Positions 35,031 to 44,867 of a stretch of DNA of 64,000 nt are shown piece by piece (positions within the stretch are counted from its first letter, which is position 1; each line of letters begins with the position of its first letter). The DNA is from Flavobacterium psychrophilum (GTDB lineage Bacteria > Bacteroidota > Bacteroidia > Flavobacteriales > Flavobacteriaceae), in NCBI GenBank assembly GCA_945874225.1, contig CAMCFT010000008.1, positions 66,772 to 130,771 of the forward strand, given 5' to 3'. Below the pieces are notes generated by a model. That model saw only the letters and a program-made list of their open reading frames with translations, was not told the DNA's origin and ran no database searches. The position numbers and the translations under genes were made by a program.

Positions 35031-36420
35031 TCAAATTGAATAAGGTTGAGGCGATTCTCTTACTGGTACCTTCTAAAGGTTCACTAATTTGCAAATCAAT
35101 CATCGCTTTTCTTTGGGTTGTTCTTTTCTTTGGATTGATTAGCGCTTCATTGATTTGGTCAATCAATTCTTTTTCGCTTTTCGCAATGGTTACCGACTGG
35201 CTATCGACCACTTTTTTAAAATGTCCATACTTTAAAAAACGCTGATCATTATATAAACCATTTTCCGGATTACCAAAAACGGTATTAATTACTGGCTTAT
35301 CGAACAACATAAAGTCCAAACTCATCGTTGAACACATATTAATATTCAAATCGACATTTTCCAACAGTGACCGTAAATCTGCAATGTCAAATTCGCTTGG
35401 AATACGTTGCGACCAACTTTCGGCATGATTTTCCCTAGTTAAAATCCATTTTGGCACATTCCATTTAATCTCAGGAAATTCATCCCTGACAGATTTAAAC
35501 CTACTGTCATCTTCGGCAGGAGAGGTTCTCACAATAAGTTGCGCTTTAGGCTTTATAGCATTTTTTCTAATAGCATTGGCAATGGTACTGATGATAATAG
35601 AATCGTTTTGCCCTATTGAAACATCAGCACAACTATAACATACAGTTTTCAAATTTGCATCCAAATTGAATTTTGTGTAAAATAACTCAGCTGTTGTTTC
35701 ATATTTTGACATTACATAAGGTTCAAATTGGGGAGTTCCCACTACTTTTACATCTTGCTTTCTTACATTGGGGTAAAAATACAACAATTCAGCTTTCATT
35801 AAATGGCTCCAGACTAGGAAATAATCAAATACCCCAAGCATTCGTCCTTTCGAAGCCAGATTGTCCCAACTGAAAATAAAAGTACTCACCGGTATTTTTA
35901 ATTGCTGTGCCGCATATAAAAAAGGAGCTATATAAGGGGGTCTTTGATGGGTAAAAAAAACATGGGAAGGTTTGTCCTCATTCAATAGTTGCGTATAGGA
36001 TTTGTTGATTTTATTATTGGAAAAGCTAAGAAACTGTAATTTTTCAGCCAACAAAATACTGCCATTTGAATGTATAAAACGAGTGCAGCAATAAATCAAC
36101 TTTACTAATAGTGCCCGAACCGAATTGTTTTTAGGATAGCCTGTTTCCAAATTATCTTTCATACCATAAAAAGACTTGTATTTATGCAAATGAGCTACTT
36201 CTTTCCATTTCCTGAAAAACCAAACTGGTTTGGATTCTAAATAAACATCCAATTCTTTTACAATTATTTTGGAATGCGAAATAGCATTGTAAGCATATAT
36301 CGGCAAACCCGAATATATAACTACGGAATCAAATTGTTTTGTAGCTTCTGCAATGAAATCACTCATGATGAAGTTGCGAAAACCAACTCCATCTGTTATT
36401 ACTATTCCTAGTTTTTTCAT
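35023..36420 (-). CDS. putative GT-B fold glycosyltransferase of unknown family
   Basis: A 465-residue protein with a Rossmann-like N-terminus (KLGIVITDGVGFRNFIMSDF) and a late region DLNINMCSTMSLDFMLFDKPVINTVFGN similar in shape to CDP-glycerol transferases and surface-polysaccharide GT-B enzymes (Ser-Thr nucleotide site, then a carboxylate). It does not fit GT1, GT4 or GT9 by eye. Sits among glycosyltransferases near neuA, so it is one candidate for the missing nonulosonate transferase. Confidence 0.65.
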   Translation of the reverse strand: MKKLGIVITDGVGFRNFIMSDFIAEATKQFDSVVIYSGLPIYAYNAISHSKIIVKELDVYLESKPVWFFRKWKEVAHLHKYKSFYGMKDNLETGYPKNNSVRALLVKLIYCCTRFIHSNGSILLAEKLQFLSFSNNKINKSYTQLLNEDKPSHVFFTHQRPPYIAPFLYAAQQLKIPVSTFIFSWDNLASKGRMLGVFDYFLVWSHLMKAELLYFYPNVRKQDVKVVGTPQFEPYVMSKYETTAELFYTKFNLDANLKTVCYSCADVSIGQNDSIIISTIANAIRKNAIKPKAQLIVRTSPAEDDSRFKSVRDEFPEIKWNVPKWILTRENHAESWSQRIPSEFDIADLRSLLENVDLNINMCSTMSLDFMLFDKPVINTVFGNPENGLYNDQRFLKYGHFKKVVDSQSVTIAKSEKELIDQINEALINPKKRTTQRKAMIDLQISEPLEGTSKRIASTLFNLND

Positions 36421-36472
36421 TTGTAATTTAAATATCTCTAATTTTTTTGATAATTATTTATCAAAATATCTC

Positions 36473-38290
36473 CTATTTCGAATGATTTTCATTTCTGTTT
36501 CCAAACATTTCTGACAAACTAATGCATTGCCAAATATGAAAACTAGATTGTATCTCCCCTTGAAAATAGTATTCTAGTTCCTTTTGCAATTCCTCTATGT
36601 TAAACCAATTGGAAAAAGACGACTTCCCAATATCCATAAAACATTCACTAACCCATTCCTTCAAATCATCCGCCAACCACTCTCTTTGTGGAGTTTGCAA
36701 GGCTCTTTTGGGTGCAAAAACCAAATCTGCTGCAAGGTAGTCTGAAGCAATTTCTCGCAACATAAACTTGGTTTGCCCGTTTCTAATTTTAAAATCCAAA
36801 GGCAGTGAAAAAGCCAATTCCACCAATCGATAATCCAAAAATGGTTCTCGTAATTCAGTAGAATACATCATCGAGATTCGGTCATTGAACCTCAAGGCCC
36901 TAGGAATCTTGGTATAAAACAAATCTCTATATTGTTTGTTCAAAACGGCATCCTCAAAAGGGGCTGGGTAAACCGGCTTTTCGGCTTTAGCCAAAAAAGA
37001 AGCGGAAAGCACATTCGCTTTATAGGGAGAATCGGGAACCCCCTGAATAGTCACATCATTTTCTTGAGTATAATAATCATATCCTGCCCATTGCTCGTCC
37101 ATACCTTGTCCGTCCAGAAGCACCAACACCTTGTCTTTTCGGGCTTGTTCAAAGATCTTGGCATAGGCCAGAGTAGGTATGCCTCCATAAGGCTCATCTT
37201 GCTGGAATACCATTTTTTCAGCCAAAGCAGGAACTTCATCCGCCTGCAAAAGTACTTTTGTTAACGGGTTATGTGTTTTGGCAATCATTTGTTCTACCCA
37301 GGGTAACTCATCATAATCTGGATCATTGGTGTAAAAAGTATAGGCCTTTATTGATGATTGTATGGGACGCTGAATAAACGGATTTGCTAAAGCAAAATCA
37401 CTGATAAAAACGGATTTTTTTGATTCTATAATGCGATTTTCATTGTTATTGCCCTTGTCTTGCAAATTGACCAAAGCCAATAAAACAGAACTATCCAATC
37501 CCCCACTGATATTAAAACCCACCGGAACATCAGCCCTGAATCGTAATTTGATGCTGTCTTTCAGCAGCCCCACATACCGTTCTTTGGCCTGTTCAAAAGT
37601 CAAATTTATGGTTTGTTTAGCAACTTCTTTTTCAAAACAATACCACTTTTTCAGCATTAAATTATGATTTTCGTATTCTAAAAAATGCCCGCCGGGCAAT
37701 TGTGCTATCCCTTCCCAAAAAGTTTCATATGGCATTCCATAAGAACCATAAGCAAAATAAGAAGCCCAGACTTTTTCGTTGGGTATTTTCGAAATTCCGG
37801 CAGCGTGCAAACCTTTAATTTCGGAGGAAAAATAAAGGATTTGGTTTTTAATGCTATAATAAAAAGGCTTCACTCCAAATCGATCACGGGCAGCAAATAA
37901 TTTTTTTTCTTGTTTATCCCAAATAGCAAAAGCAAACATGCCATTGAGTTTTTCCAAACACGATTTTCCATAAGTTATATATGCCGCCAACAAGACTTCG
38001 GTATCGGATTCGGTTTTAAAATCATATTGTTTTTGCAATTCGGCTTTAAGTTCAATGTAATTATAGATTTCTCCATTAAAAACGATTACATAACGCCCTG
38101 AATTGTCTTTAAATGGTTGATTGGATTTTGGAGACAAATCAATAATAGCCAAACGATTGTGTCCTAAAGCGGCAAATCCGGCATCAAGATATTTCCCTGT
38201 GGCATCGGGTCCACGATGGTGCTGACTTTTGAGCATCGCATCCAATTGAGCTCCCTCATAATCACCTATTATTCCTGCAATACCACACAT
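36473..38290 (-). CDS. asnB: asparagine synthase (glutamine-hydrolysing) family protein
   Basis: A 605-residue class II glutamine amidotransferase. Cys2 nucleophile (MCGIAG), glutaminase site HNRLAIIDL and FNGEIYN, then the ATP P-loop SGGLDSSV near 257 and the synthase DGQGMDEQWAGYDYY. In surface-polysaccharide loci such AsnB paralogues amidate sugar carboxylates or glycolipid acids rather than aspartate. Beside neuABC, amidation of a uronic or nonulosonic acid is plausible. Confidence 0.9.
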   Translation of the reverse strand: MCGIAGIIGDYEGAQLDAMLKSQHHRGPDATGKYLDAGFAALGHNRLAIIDLSPKSNQPFKDNSGRYVIVFNGEIYNYIELKAELQKQYDFKTESDTEVLLAAYITYGKSCLEKLNGMFAFAIWDKQEKKLFAARDRFGVKPFYYSIKNQILYFSSEIKGLHAAGISKIPNEKVWASYFAYGSYGMPYETFWEGIAQLPGGHFLEYENHNLMLKKWYCFEKEVAKQTINLTFEQAKERYVGLLKDSIKLRFRADVPVGFNISGGLDSSVLLALVNLQDKGNNNENRIIESKKSVFISDFALANPFIQRPIQSSIKAYTFYTNDPDYDELPWVEQMIAKTHNPLTKVLLQADEVPALAEKMVFQQDEPYGGIPTLAYAKIFEQARKDKVLVLLDGQGMDEQWAGYDYYTQENDVTIQGVPDSPYKANVLSASFLAKAEKPVYPAPFEDAVLNKQYRDLFYTKIPRALRFNDRISMMYSTELREPFLDYRLVELAFSLPLDFKIRNGQTKFMLREIASDYLAADLVFAPKRALQTPQREWLADDLKEWVSECFMDIGKSSFSNWFNIEELQKELEYYFQGEIQSSFHIWQCISLSEMFGNRNENHSK

Positions 38291-38318
38291 AAATTAATCA
38301 ATTTGAATGAAAACAAAT

Positions 38319-38963
38319 CTATTTTTTAACATCTCGGAGTCTATATCTAATAGCTGTAATAATCTTGTAATAAATAAAATTTATTTTTTGGTAAAAATTG
38401 GGATTAATAAAAATCATTTGAATACCTCCTACTAGAGTAAGAGAAGAAAAAGGGCCGTACGTCGGGTTCTTTTGATTTGAAATAAGTCTAACATACAAAT
38501 GGTCTGAAAAAATACTTTTTACTAATTCCAGTTGTGGTTTTCTATCCCCTTCAATAACAATAATCCCTCTATCTGATATTATTTTTTTTACTTCTAACAA
38601 ATTTTCATCTTTGCCATCAATAATTACCAGATCAAATTTTTTATTATTTGGAACTTCATTTAGTCCATTAAAAATTTGAATTGTATCAAAATGTTCTTTT
38701 AAGTATTTAGGTAAAACTTCCAAACAGAATTCATTAGATTCTGTTCCAATATACTCTATCTGTTTATTAAATTCCTTGGAAAAATCTAAAATGCAAAATG
38801 AGATTGAACCAATCCCAAGTCCTAATTCCAAAACACTTTTTACATTATAATTTTTTATAATATCAATTATTTTTTTTAAAGCAAACTCTGAAGCAATATG
38901 CTTGTTGCCCTCTAACTTGGAAAAATATTTATAAGTTTCAATTGCAATGTTCTGATTACCCAT
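38319..38963 (-). CDS. class I SAM-dependent methyltransferase-like protein
   Basis: A 214-residue protein with SVLELGLGIGSISFCILDF (motif I), EYIGTESNEFCLEVLPKYL and FDLVIIDGKDENLLEVKKI, the O-methyltransferase-3/CmcI-like pattern. The C-terminal 40 residues are very basic and hydrophobic and may bind the membrane. Lies between asnB and neuA on the same strand. Confidence 0.72.
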   Translation of the reverse strand: MGNQNIAIETYKYFSKLEGNKHIASEFALKKIIDIIKNYNVKSVLELGLGIGSISFCILDFSKEFNKQIEYIGTESNEFCLEVLPKYLKEHFDTIQIFNGLNEVPNNKKFDLVIIDGKDENLLEVKKIISDRGIIVIEGDRKPQLELVKSIFSDHLYVRLISNQKNPTYGPFSSLTLVGGIQMIFINPNFYQKINFIYYKIITAIRYRLRDVKK

Positions 38964-38971
38964 TTAATTAA

Positions 38972-39664
38972 TTAGTTTTTTTTACAAAATTCTTCTGCTT
39001 TTTCCCAGTCTTCCAAGGTATCTATATTGACATAAAATTGGGATTCGGACTCAATATAAGCTATACTTTTTCCATATAAGGAATTTTGGTTTAAAAGAAC
39101 TTCTGTTTTGGTAATATAAATACTGCCATCTCTGTGATAGGCAATGGGGAGTTTCTGCCTTTGGCTGATAATCTCATATTCGCCAGTGGCAATTTTCAAA
39201 TTCCCTTCTGGATTGACTTCAAAAGTCCAATGCGGATTGAATTCATGGGGTACTTTTTGAACCGAAACCAAGGAATCACAATCACTTTGTGTAAATTTTT
39301 CGATTGCCTTATCTAAAAATTCAACAGTTCTAAAAGGACTGGTTACTTGCAGCAAACAAACTGCATCAAAAAAAATAGCATGATTCTCATACCATTGTAA
39401 GGCGTGAATAATCACATCAATGGTTGGAGTAGTATCTTGAGCCAATGCCATTGGCCTGGTGAATGGTACTTTTAGCCCTAGACTTTTAGCCACAGTCAAA
39501 ATGTGCGTATCCTCAGTCGAGACCATTACTTCGGTCAAATACTTCGATTGCAGGGCAATTTCTGAAGTATAGGCGAGCAAGGGTTTCCCATTTAACAGTT
39601 TGATGTTTTTACCAGGAACTCCTTTGGATCCTCCTCGGGCTGGGATTATGGCTAAAATTCGCAT
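38972..39664 (-). CDS. neuA: acylneuraminate/CMP-nonulosonate cytidylyltransferase
   Basis: A 230-residue protein. The start RILAIIPARGGSKGVPGKNIKLL is the CMP-Neu5Ac synthetase signature; QVTSPFRTVEFLDKAI and YHRDGSIYITKTEVL follow in order. It activates a nonulosonic acid with CTP. It begins 1 nt after the neuC stop codon, in a clear neuB-neuC-neuA order. Confidence 0.9.
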   Translation of the reverse strand: MRILAIIPARGGSKGVPGKNIKLLNGKPLLAYTSEIALQSKYLTEVMVSTEDTHILTVAKSLGLKVPFTRPMALAQDTTPTIDVIIHALQWYENHAIFFDAVCLLQVTSPFRTVEFLDKAIEKFTQSDCDSLVSVQKVPHEFNPHWTFEVNPEGNLKIATGEYEIISQRQKLPIAYHRDGSIYITKTEVLLNQNSLYGKSIAYIESESQFYVNIDTLEDWEKAEEFCKKN

Positions 39665-39665
39665 C

Positions 39666-40823
39666 TTAATACATAATGGTTTTATGAAACTGCAAAGGCA
39701 ATTGAGCCAACAATTCGGCTATCTGTGTTCCCGCTTTTCCGTCTCCATAAATTGAGGAAGATCGAGATTTCCCTTTTTCCACAGCAGCAAGAATGGCGGC
39801 TTCTATTTTTTCTTGCGAATAAGGTACATCAATACTGTTCCCTCCTCGATCTCTTCTGTTTTGACGGCTACCAATATTGACTACAGGAACGCCCAAAAAG
39901 GCACACTCTCGTATTCCCACGCTGGAATTTCCTATCAGACAATCGCTATGCTGCAACAATTGCAGGAAATCCATTCCCTCCATATTCTTAAAAAAATGAA
40001 CATTGGGCAACAAATGCTGTTCTCTAAAAGCACGAATTCCAGTTGAAGTTCCATCCGCTCCGGCATCGACATTGGGCCAAAACCAAAGGGTCGGTTTGTC
40101 CAGAGTATAAATGGCTTCGAGTGTGGCTTCCACATGTTTTCTAGAATCCTGGTATTCTGTGGTAACCGGATGTTGCATCACGACTAGATAGCCATTAGAC
40201 AAATCAGGCTTGGCTCCTACGCCTCCATATTTTTCATAGGGATCAAACGGAAGTGTTTTGCTTTGCAATACGGCTGAAGCCAAATCAATGGAAGGACAAC
40301 CCGTATTAAAAACCATTTCGGGGTCTTCTCCTAACCTGATTACTCTTTCTTTGGCAGTCTCCGAGGCTACAAAATGATAATCGGATAATTTCGTAATAGC
40401 GTGACGCACTTTCTCATCAATACTCCCTGTCACTTCTCCTCCTTGGATGTGCGCCAGGGGAATGTTCATATAAGAAGCGGCAATGGCGGTGGCCATGGTT
40501 TCAAATCGGTCGGCAACGGTCACCACTATATCCGGTTTGAGATTGTCAAAAACGGTCGATAATTCTAAGATACCTATTCCGGTAGTTTTAGCAGCGGCAG
40601 TCAGATTCTCCCCCTCCAATACATTAAAAACCTTGGCCGCAATAATAAAACCGTCTTTTTCAATATAATTCACTGCTGAACCATAGCGATCCAACAAAGC
40701 CGAAGCGGCTACCACCAATTGCAATTCCAAATCTGGATGCGCTTGTATAGCAGACAACACGGTTTTCACCCGACTGTATGAAGGGCGTGCTGTGATGACT
40801 ACGACTATTTTTCTTTTTGGCAT
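39666..40823 (-). CDS. neuC: UDP-N-acetylglucosamine 2-epimerase (hydrolysing)
   Basis: A 385-residue GT-B-fold protein. VVVITARPSYSRVKTVLSAIQAH, the hydrolysing-type VTVADRFETMATAIAASYMNIPLAHIQGGEVTGSIDE and GNSSVGIRECAFLGVPVVNIGSRQ are NeuC/NnaA-like, distinct from the non-hydrolysing WecB at 44868. It converts UDP-GlcNAc to ManNAc and UDP, the first step to N-acetylneuraminate. Whether legionaminate is made instead depends on genes not seen. Confidence 0.9.
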   Translation of the reverse strand: MPKRKIVVVITARPSYSRVKTVLSAIQAHPDLELQLVVAASALLDRYGSAVNYIEKDGFIIAAKVFNVLEGENLTAAAKTTGIGILELSTVFDNLKPDIVVTVADRFETMATAIAASYMNIPLAHIQGGEVTGSIDEKVRHAITKLSDYHFVASETAKERVIRLGEDPEMVFNTGCPSIDLASAVLQSKTLPFDPYEKYGGVGAKPDLSNGYLVVMQHPVTTEYQDSRKHVEATLEAIYTLDKPTLWFWPNVDAGADGTSTGIRAFREQHLLPNVHFFKNMEGMDFLQLLQHSDCLIGNSSVGIRECAFLGVPVVNIGSRQNRRDRGGNSIDVPYSQEKIEAAILAAVEKGKSRSSSIYGDGKAGTQIAELLAQLPLQFHKTIMY

Positions 40824-41172
40824 TTTTACTTTATTATTCTTGGGTTAAAAGTAGGTAAAAAAGAGGAAAGTTGAAAAAATCATTATAAATGTATCCTGCT
40901 CTATTATTATAGCATTTAATGGAACGCAGATGAAACGGATTTACTTCGTAAAGGCGCGAATGAAAACAGATTTTTCTAATCACATTATATTGAATATATA
41001 AATAGCCTAACACCATTTATAATTTTTAACCATATAAGACAAATAAGGTCATTTAAGTTGGATTATTTTGAATCATAAAGGGTATAATCAAAATTTCAAA
41101 ATCCGTTTTTATTCGTGTCTTCGCTTTAACGAATCCGTTTTATCCGTGTCCCAACAATTTAGCTTAAAAATA
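40824..41172. other. 349-bp gap between neuC and neuB
   Basis: No gene. It has degenerate copies of the repeat seen at 22621-22800 (CGAATGAAAACAGA at 40957-40970 and CGTGTCTTCGC at 41115-41125) and a CATATAAGACAAATAAGG stretch (41031-41048) related to the repeats near 26 kb. No terminator is evident, so readthrough from neuB to neuC is possible. Confidence 0.6.
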
Positions 41173-42189
41173 CTATATCAAATCCCCCTCATTTAAAAAA
41201 TCCCATTGTTTTAAATCTTTAACCAAAGCTTTCCCAATGACTTCTTGAAAATGGCGAGCATCAAGACCATAACCTCGTGGTTTTTTAGCTTCCAGATCAT
41301 CAAATGTGAGGATATGATTTTTAGGTAAATCTTTATTCACTGCCAATGATTTTTCGAAAATTTGTTTCAGGGAACCTAAATCGGTCGTGTCATTTTTATC
41401 AATAGGATGAGCAAGTGCTGTGGCTATATTCCGAACAGCAAGAACCAGTTCCTTGGTTTCTTGCATAGTTAATGAAGATTTGGAGTCCGGGCCAAAAAGT
41501 TGTCGATCAAAGACCACGTGAAATTCCAGAATGCTCGCTCCCAAAGCTACTGCTGCAATGCCTGTTTCCATTTTTGCAGAATGATCTGAAAAACCTACAG
41601 GCACTTGATACCTTTCCTTTAATTCCTGAATGACATTCAGCCCATACTGTTCAGGTGAGCTTGGATAAGCAGTGGTGCATTGCAGGATCGAAAAATCGAC
41701 CTTCCTTTCTTTGAGGAACGCCACCGTTTGATCCAATTCGGTAAAAGAACTCATACCCGAGGACAACATCACAGGTTTCCCAGTTCGGGCAATTTTTTCC
41801 AAAATCAGGAAGTTGTTGACTTCACCGGAACCAATTTTGTATTGCTCCACTCCCATTTCTTCTAACCAATCGACTGCCAAATTGCTGAAGGGCGAACAAA
41901 TAAAATCGAGCCCTAAACTTTCGCAATGTTGCTTAATCCCTTTCCATTGGTCGAGGCTAAACCCCATTCGTTTCCAATAATCAAATCGGATCTTGTCTTC
42001 CAAGGAGAATTGAACCCGAAAAGGTTCATGTTCGCTGCTTTCGGCTTCAGCAATATGCATTTGAAATTTAACAGCATCAACACCTGTAAGGGCCAAGGCA
42101 TCAATATAAGAATACAAGATTCCCAGACTACCCTCGTGTGCCTGACCAATTTCGGCAATAATGTAAGGAAATGATTTTTTTGATGGCAT
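41173..42189 (-). CDS. neuB: N-acetylneuraminate synthase family protein
   Basis: 338 residues from MPSKKSFPYIIAEIGQ at 42189; an upstream frame to 42264 is rejected as it would run into the preceding gene. The TIM-barrel NeuB domain has IAEIGQAHEGS, DAVKFQMHIAE, QYKIGSGEVNNFLIL and GFSDHS. The C-terminal SAF (antifreeze-like) domain is complete (NHILTFDDLEAKKPRGYGLDARH). Condenses ManNAc (or a 2,4-diamino hexose) with phosphoenolpyruvate. Confidence 0.92.
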   Translation of the reverse strand: MPSKKSFPYIIAEIGQAHEGSLGILYSYIDALALTGVDAVKFQMHIAEAESSEHEPFRVQFSLEDKIRFDYWKRMGFSLDQWKGIKQHCESLGLDFICSPFSNLAVDWLEEMGVEQYKIGSGEVNNFLILEKIARTGKPVMLSSGMSSFTELDQTVAFLKERKVDFSILQCTTAYPSSPEQYGLNVIQELKERYQVPVGFSDHSAKMETGIAAVALGASILEFHVVFDRQLFGPDSKSSLTMQETKELVLAVRNIATALAHPIDKNDTTDLGSLKQIFEKSLAVNKDLPKNHILTFDDLEAKKPRGYGLDARHFQEVIGKALVKDLKQWDFLNEGDLI

Positions 42190-42254
42190 AATTTTTATTG
42201 CTTGGTATAAAACAAAAATACTTTTTTTTTGAGTTAATTCAAATTTTGTTATTC

Positions 42255-43568
42255 CTATGGCCAATTATAAGTAATGGGAGCAATTGGTTCATTAGTACTT
42301 TTACCTTCCTGCCATAAAAACCTTTCCATAGCATATTGTGTAATTTCAATTGTGGCTTTTACAATACTTTCTTCAGAAATTTTTCCCATTACCACTTTTC
42401 TTTTTTTACAAAAATTAGAACGCCACATTATGCTTTCTAAATTAGTTACAACACTTCTCAATTTATCTGAAATATCATTTTCAATATTTTGATACGATGA
42501 AATTCCTCCATACTCTTTTACAACATTATCCATTACTGAATTTAGATATGTAATGGCGATAATTGGTAATCCTTGCGATATTGCTTCAATCAGCTTCCCT
42601 TTTAAAAGATCTTGATGGGTAATTGAGTCTATTACTAGCATACAATCAGCTTTGGCCGTTATTTCCAATACTTTATCTCTGTCTAGTTTTGTATAAATTA
42701 TTGCATTTGGAATATTCTTATTTATCCATTTTAATGAATAATCATCGTATTGAGAAAGTATAAAAATAAATTCAACTTTTTTCATTTCCTCCGATATTGA
42801 AAATTTCAACAATTCAATTCCAAAAGAATCTGTAAAGGCACTTTTATAAAATGTTCCGGTATAGACAAATTTTAATTTTCCCTCAACAAGTCTTTCACTT
42901 TCATAAATTTTTTCTTGCTCCCGCATAGCATGAGGAATAACAAAACACCTATTCAAATCCAAATTGTATTTATTAGCCATAAAAACAGCCAATCTTTGTG
43001 AAGGAAAGGTCCAGCACTGTGTTTTTTCTACTGATTCTATCAATATTTTTTCATCATAAGATAATTCACTATTTAAATTATTCTGAAATGGATCATTTAT
43101 GTTTACTATAAAAGGTATTCGTTTTTGATTCCAGGCATAAAGAATTGGTAAAATAGAGAATATTGGTAAAATTCTTACCCAAAAAACAGTGTTACCTATA
43201 TCATTATTAATGATTTTAAGGATATTTTTAGTATGTGTTTTGACCCACAGTATTTGATATAACGAACTTTCTTTTGGTAAATTAAAAATCTTTAAACATA
43301 TTTTATTTAATATTCGATATAATAGCCCTACCAAACTGTTTTTATGAAATTTAGACCATTTATAAAAGAATTTCAAATTTTTATTATCAATACTTATCAA
43401 TTGGTTATTATCCTTTATTTCAATGCTTTTTACTGATGACAATAGAGCCCAATTATGATATCTCGTATTTAAAATATCAAACCAATTTTTATTGACAATA
43501 CCTTCGCTAGATTTTATTTGAGGATAAAAACAGTGAGTGCAAACAATAATTTTATTGACATTTTCCAT
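42255..43568 (-). CDS. glycosyltransferase, GT4-like
   Basis: A 437-residue protein. The C-domain has FVYTGTFYKSAFTDSFGIELLKF, IIYTKLDRDKVLEITAKADCMLVIDS, then GKLIEAISQGLPIIAI, the GT4 donor site in weakened form (one Glu of EX7E replaced). The N-domain is not recognisable. Directly upstream of neuB with a 65-nt gap, hence a candidate for handling the nonulosonic acid. Confidence 0.65.
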   Translation of the reverse strand: MENVNKIIVCTHCFYPQIKSSEGIVNKNWFDILNTRYHNWALLSSVKSIEIKDNNQLISIDNKNLKFFYKWSKFHKNSLVGLLYRILNKICLKIFNLPKESSLYQILWVKTHTKNILKIINNDIGNTVFWVRILPIFSILPILYAWNQKRIPFIVNINDPFQNNLNSELSYDEKILIESVEKTQCWTFPSQRLAVFMANKYNLDLNRCFVIPHAMREQEKIYESERLVEGKLKFVYTGTFYKSAFTDSFGIELLKFSISEEMKKVEFIFILSQYDDYSLKWINKNIPNAIIYTKLDRDKVLEITAKADCMLVIDSITHQDLLKGKLIEAISQGLPIIAITYLNSVMDNVVKEYGGISSYQNIENDISDKLRSVVTNLESIMWRSNFCKKRKVVMGKISEESIVKATIEITQYAMERFLWQEGKSTNEPIAPITYNWP

Positions 43569-43606
43569 TTAAAAATTTGTTTAATTTAGGCTATTTTTCA
43601 GTCTCA

Positions 43607-44866
43607 TCATTCTTTAATTTTTTGCAAATCATTGATTACTTTTTTCAAATTATTGGATGATAAATATTCCACTAAATCACTTCGATTTAAAAGCAAATTA
43701 TTGGGATTTTTTTTCCATAATTGATATAGTATATCTATAATGGCAGCAATTTTTTCCACCTCATCTACTTCTGACCAATATGGATAGTCGTCACCCAACA
43801 ATCTTCTGGTTTCGCTATTAAAAGGGGCCAATAACATTATTGCTTTATTAGCTTCAACACAATGTGGAAACTTGGCCGGCAAAAAGGGGCTAATTTCTGA
43901 TTTTGATTCCAAAATAATATTAACCGAAACATTTTGTTGCAAATGATAAACAATGTCAAAAGAAACATTTCCGTTATAGAAATAAATTTGCTCACAGTTT
44001 TTTTGATGCATTTCCAGCAATTCCATATGGTAAGAAGCCGATCCCAGTAAAAGTAATTGAGTTTTATTTTTGGCTTCAGGATTGTGGTTTAAAAACAATT
44101 TAAATCCTTCAATTAACCCTCTGGGAGAGCGTTGATCCATTAAATTTCCTGCATGTAACAAATTAAATTTTGAAATATCAAAATAATTGGGAAAAACATT
44201 AGTTTGTTCTGATTTTTGGAAACTATATTTTGCATTTTGATGTGGAATTACCACACCTGTCTTCAGAAAGTTGGGATAATAACTCACCATCCATTCTAAT
44301 AATAATTGACTAGGAAAAGCACTGTAATTTGCTTTTTCAGAAACCTGAACAAAAAAAGCTTCTCTTGATTTATAACTCGATTCCACCCAATTATACGGTC
44401 GAGGATAATAATGAAACGGATAAGGGTCATGCACATAAGCCATCCATTTATTATGTAATTCAGGGAGTTTTAGCAGCGCATGATGTGGTCTAAAACTTCC
44501 TCCTTTACTCAAAGTAATTACCAAATCCGGTCTGAAAATAAGTCTCTTTAAAGATTTTACAATGCTGTTAGAATCATTAAAAAAGGTAAAAGAAAACCCG
44601 AATAATTGCTCTAGAAATTGAGCCATTTCTATATTGAAATTTCTGCTTAAGACCCTTTGTAAACGGCTTAAAAAATATAAAGGACTGTTTTTTATTTCTG
44701 GGATAGCAAAACAGCTAACTCCTGACAATTTTATTTCTATTTGTGTATAGTGATAAACTAATACATCGAAGCCCGCTTCACCTAGATTATTAATTAGTGC
44801 CACATTGGCTTTTGAGCCACTGCTATCCTCAATGTTTATGGAATCGACTACTACGAGTATTTTCAT
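43607..44866 (-). CDS. glycosyltransferase, GT-B fold
   Basis: A 419-residue protein with N-terminal ILVVVDSINIEDSSGSKANVALINNL and a C-terminal LLHAGNLMDQRSPRGLIEGFKLFL typical of GT4-type nucleotide-binding domains, but the EX7E site is indistinct (SEISPFLPAKFPHCVEANKAIMLL). Starts 1 nt after wecB. Acceptor and donor unknown. Confidence 0.72.
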   Translation of the reverse strand: MKILVVVDSINIEDSSGSKANVALINNLGEAGFDVLVYHYTQIEIKLSGVSCFAIPEIKNSPLYFLSRLQRVLSRNFNIEMAQFLEQLFGFSFTFFNDSNSIVKSLKRLIFRPDLVITLSKGGSFRPHHALLKLPELHNKWMAYVHDPYPFHYYPRPYNWVESSYKSREAFFVQVSEKANYSAFPSQLLLEWMVSYYPNFLKTGVVIPHQNAKYSFQKSEQTNVFPNYFDISKFNLLHAGNLMDQRSPRGLIEGFKLFLNHNPEAKNKTQLLLLGSASYHMELLEMHQKNCEQIYFYNGNVSFDIVYHLQQNVSVNIILESKSEISPFLPAKFPHCVEANKAIMLLAPFNSETRRLLGDDYPYWSEVDEVEKIAAIIDILYQLWKKNPNNLLLNRSDLVEYLSSNNLKKVINDLQKIKE

Positions 44867-44867
44867 T

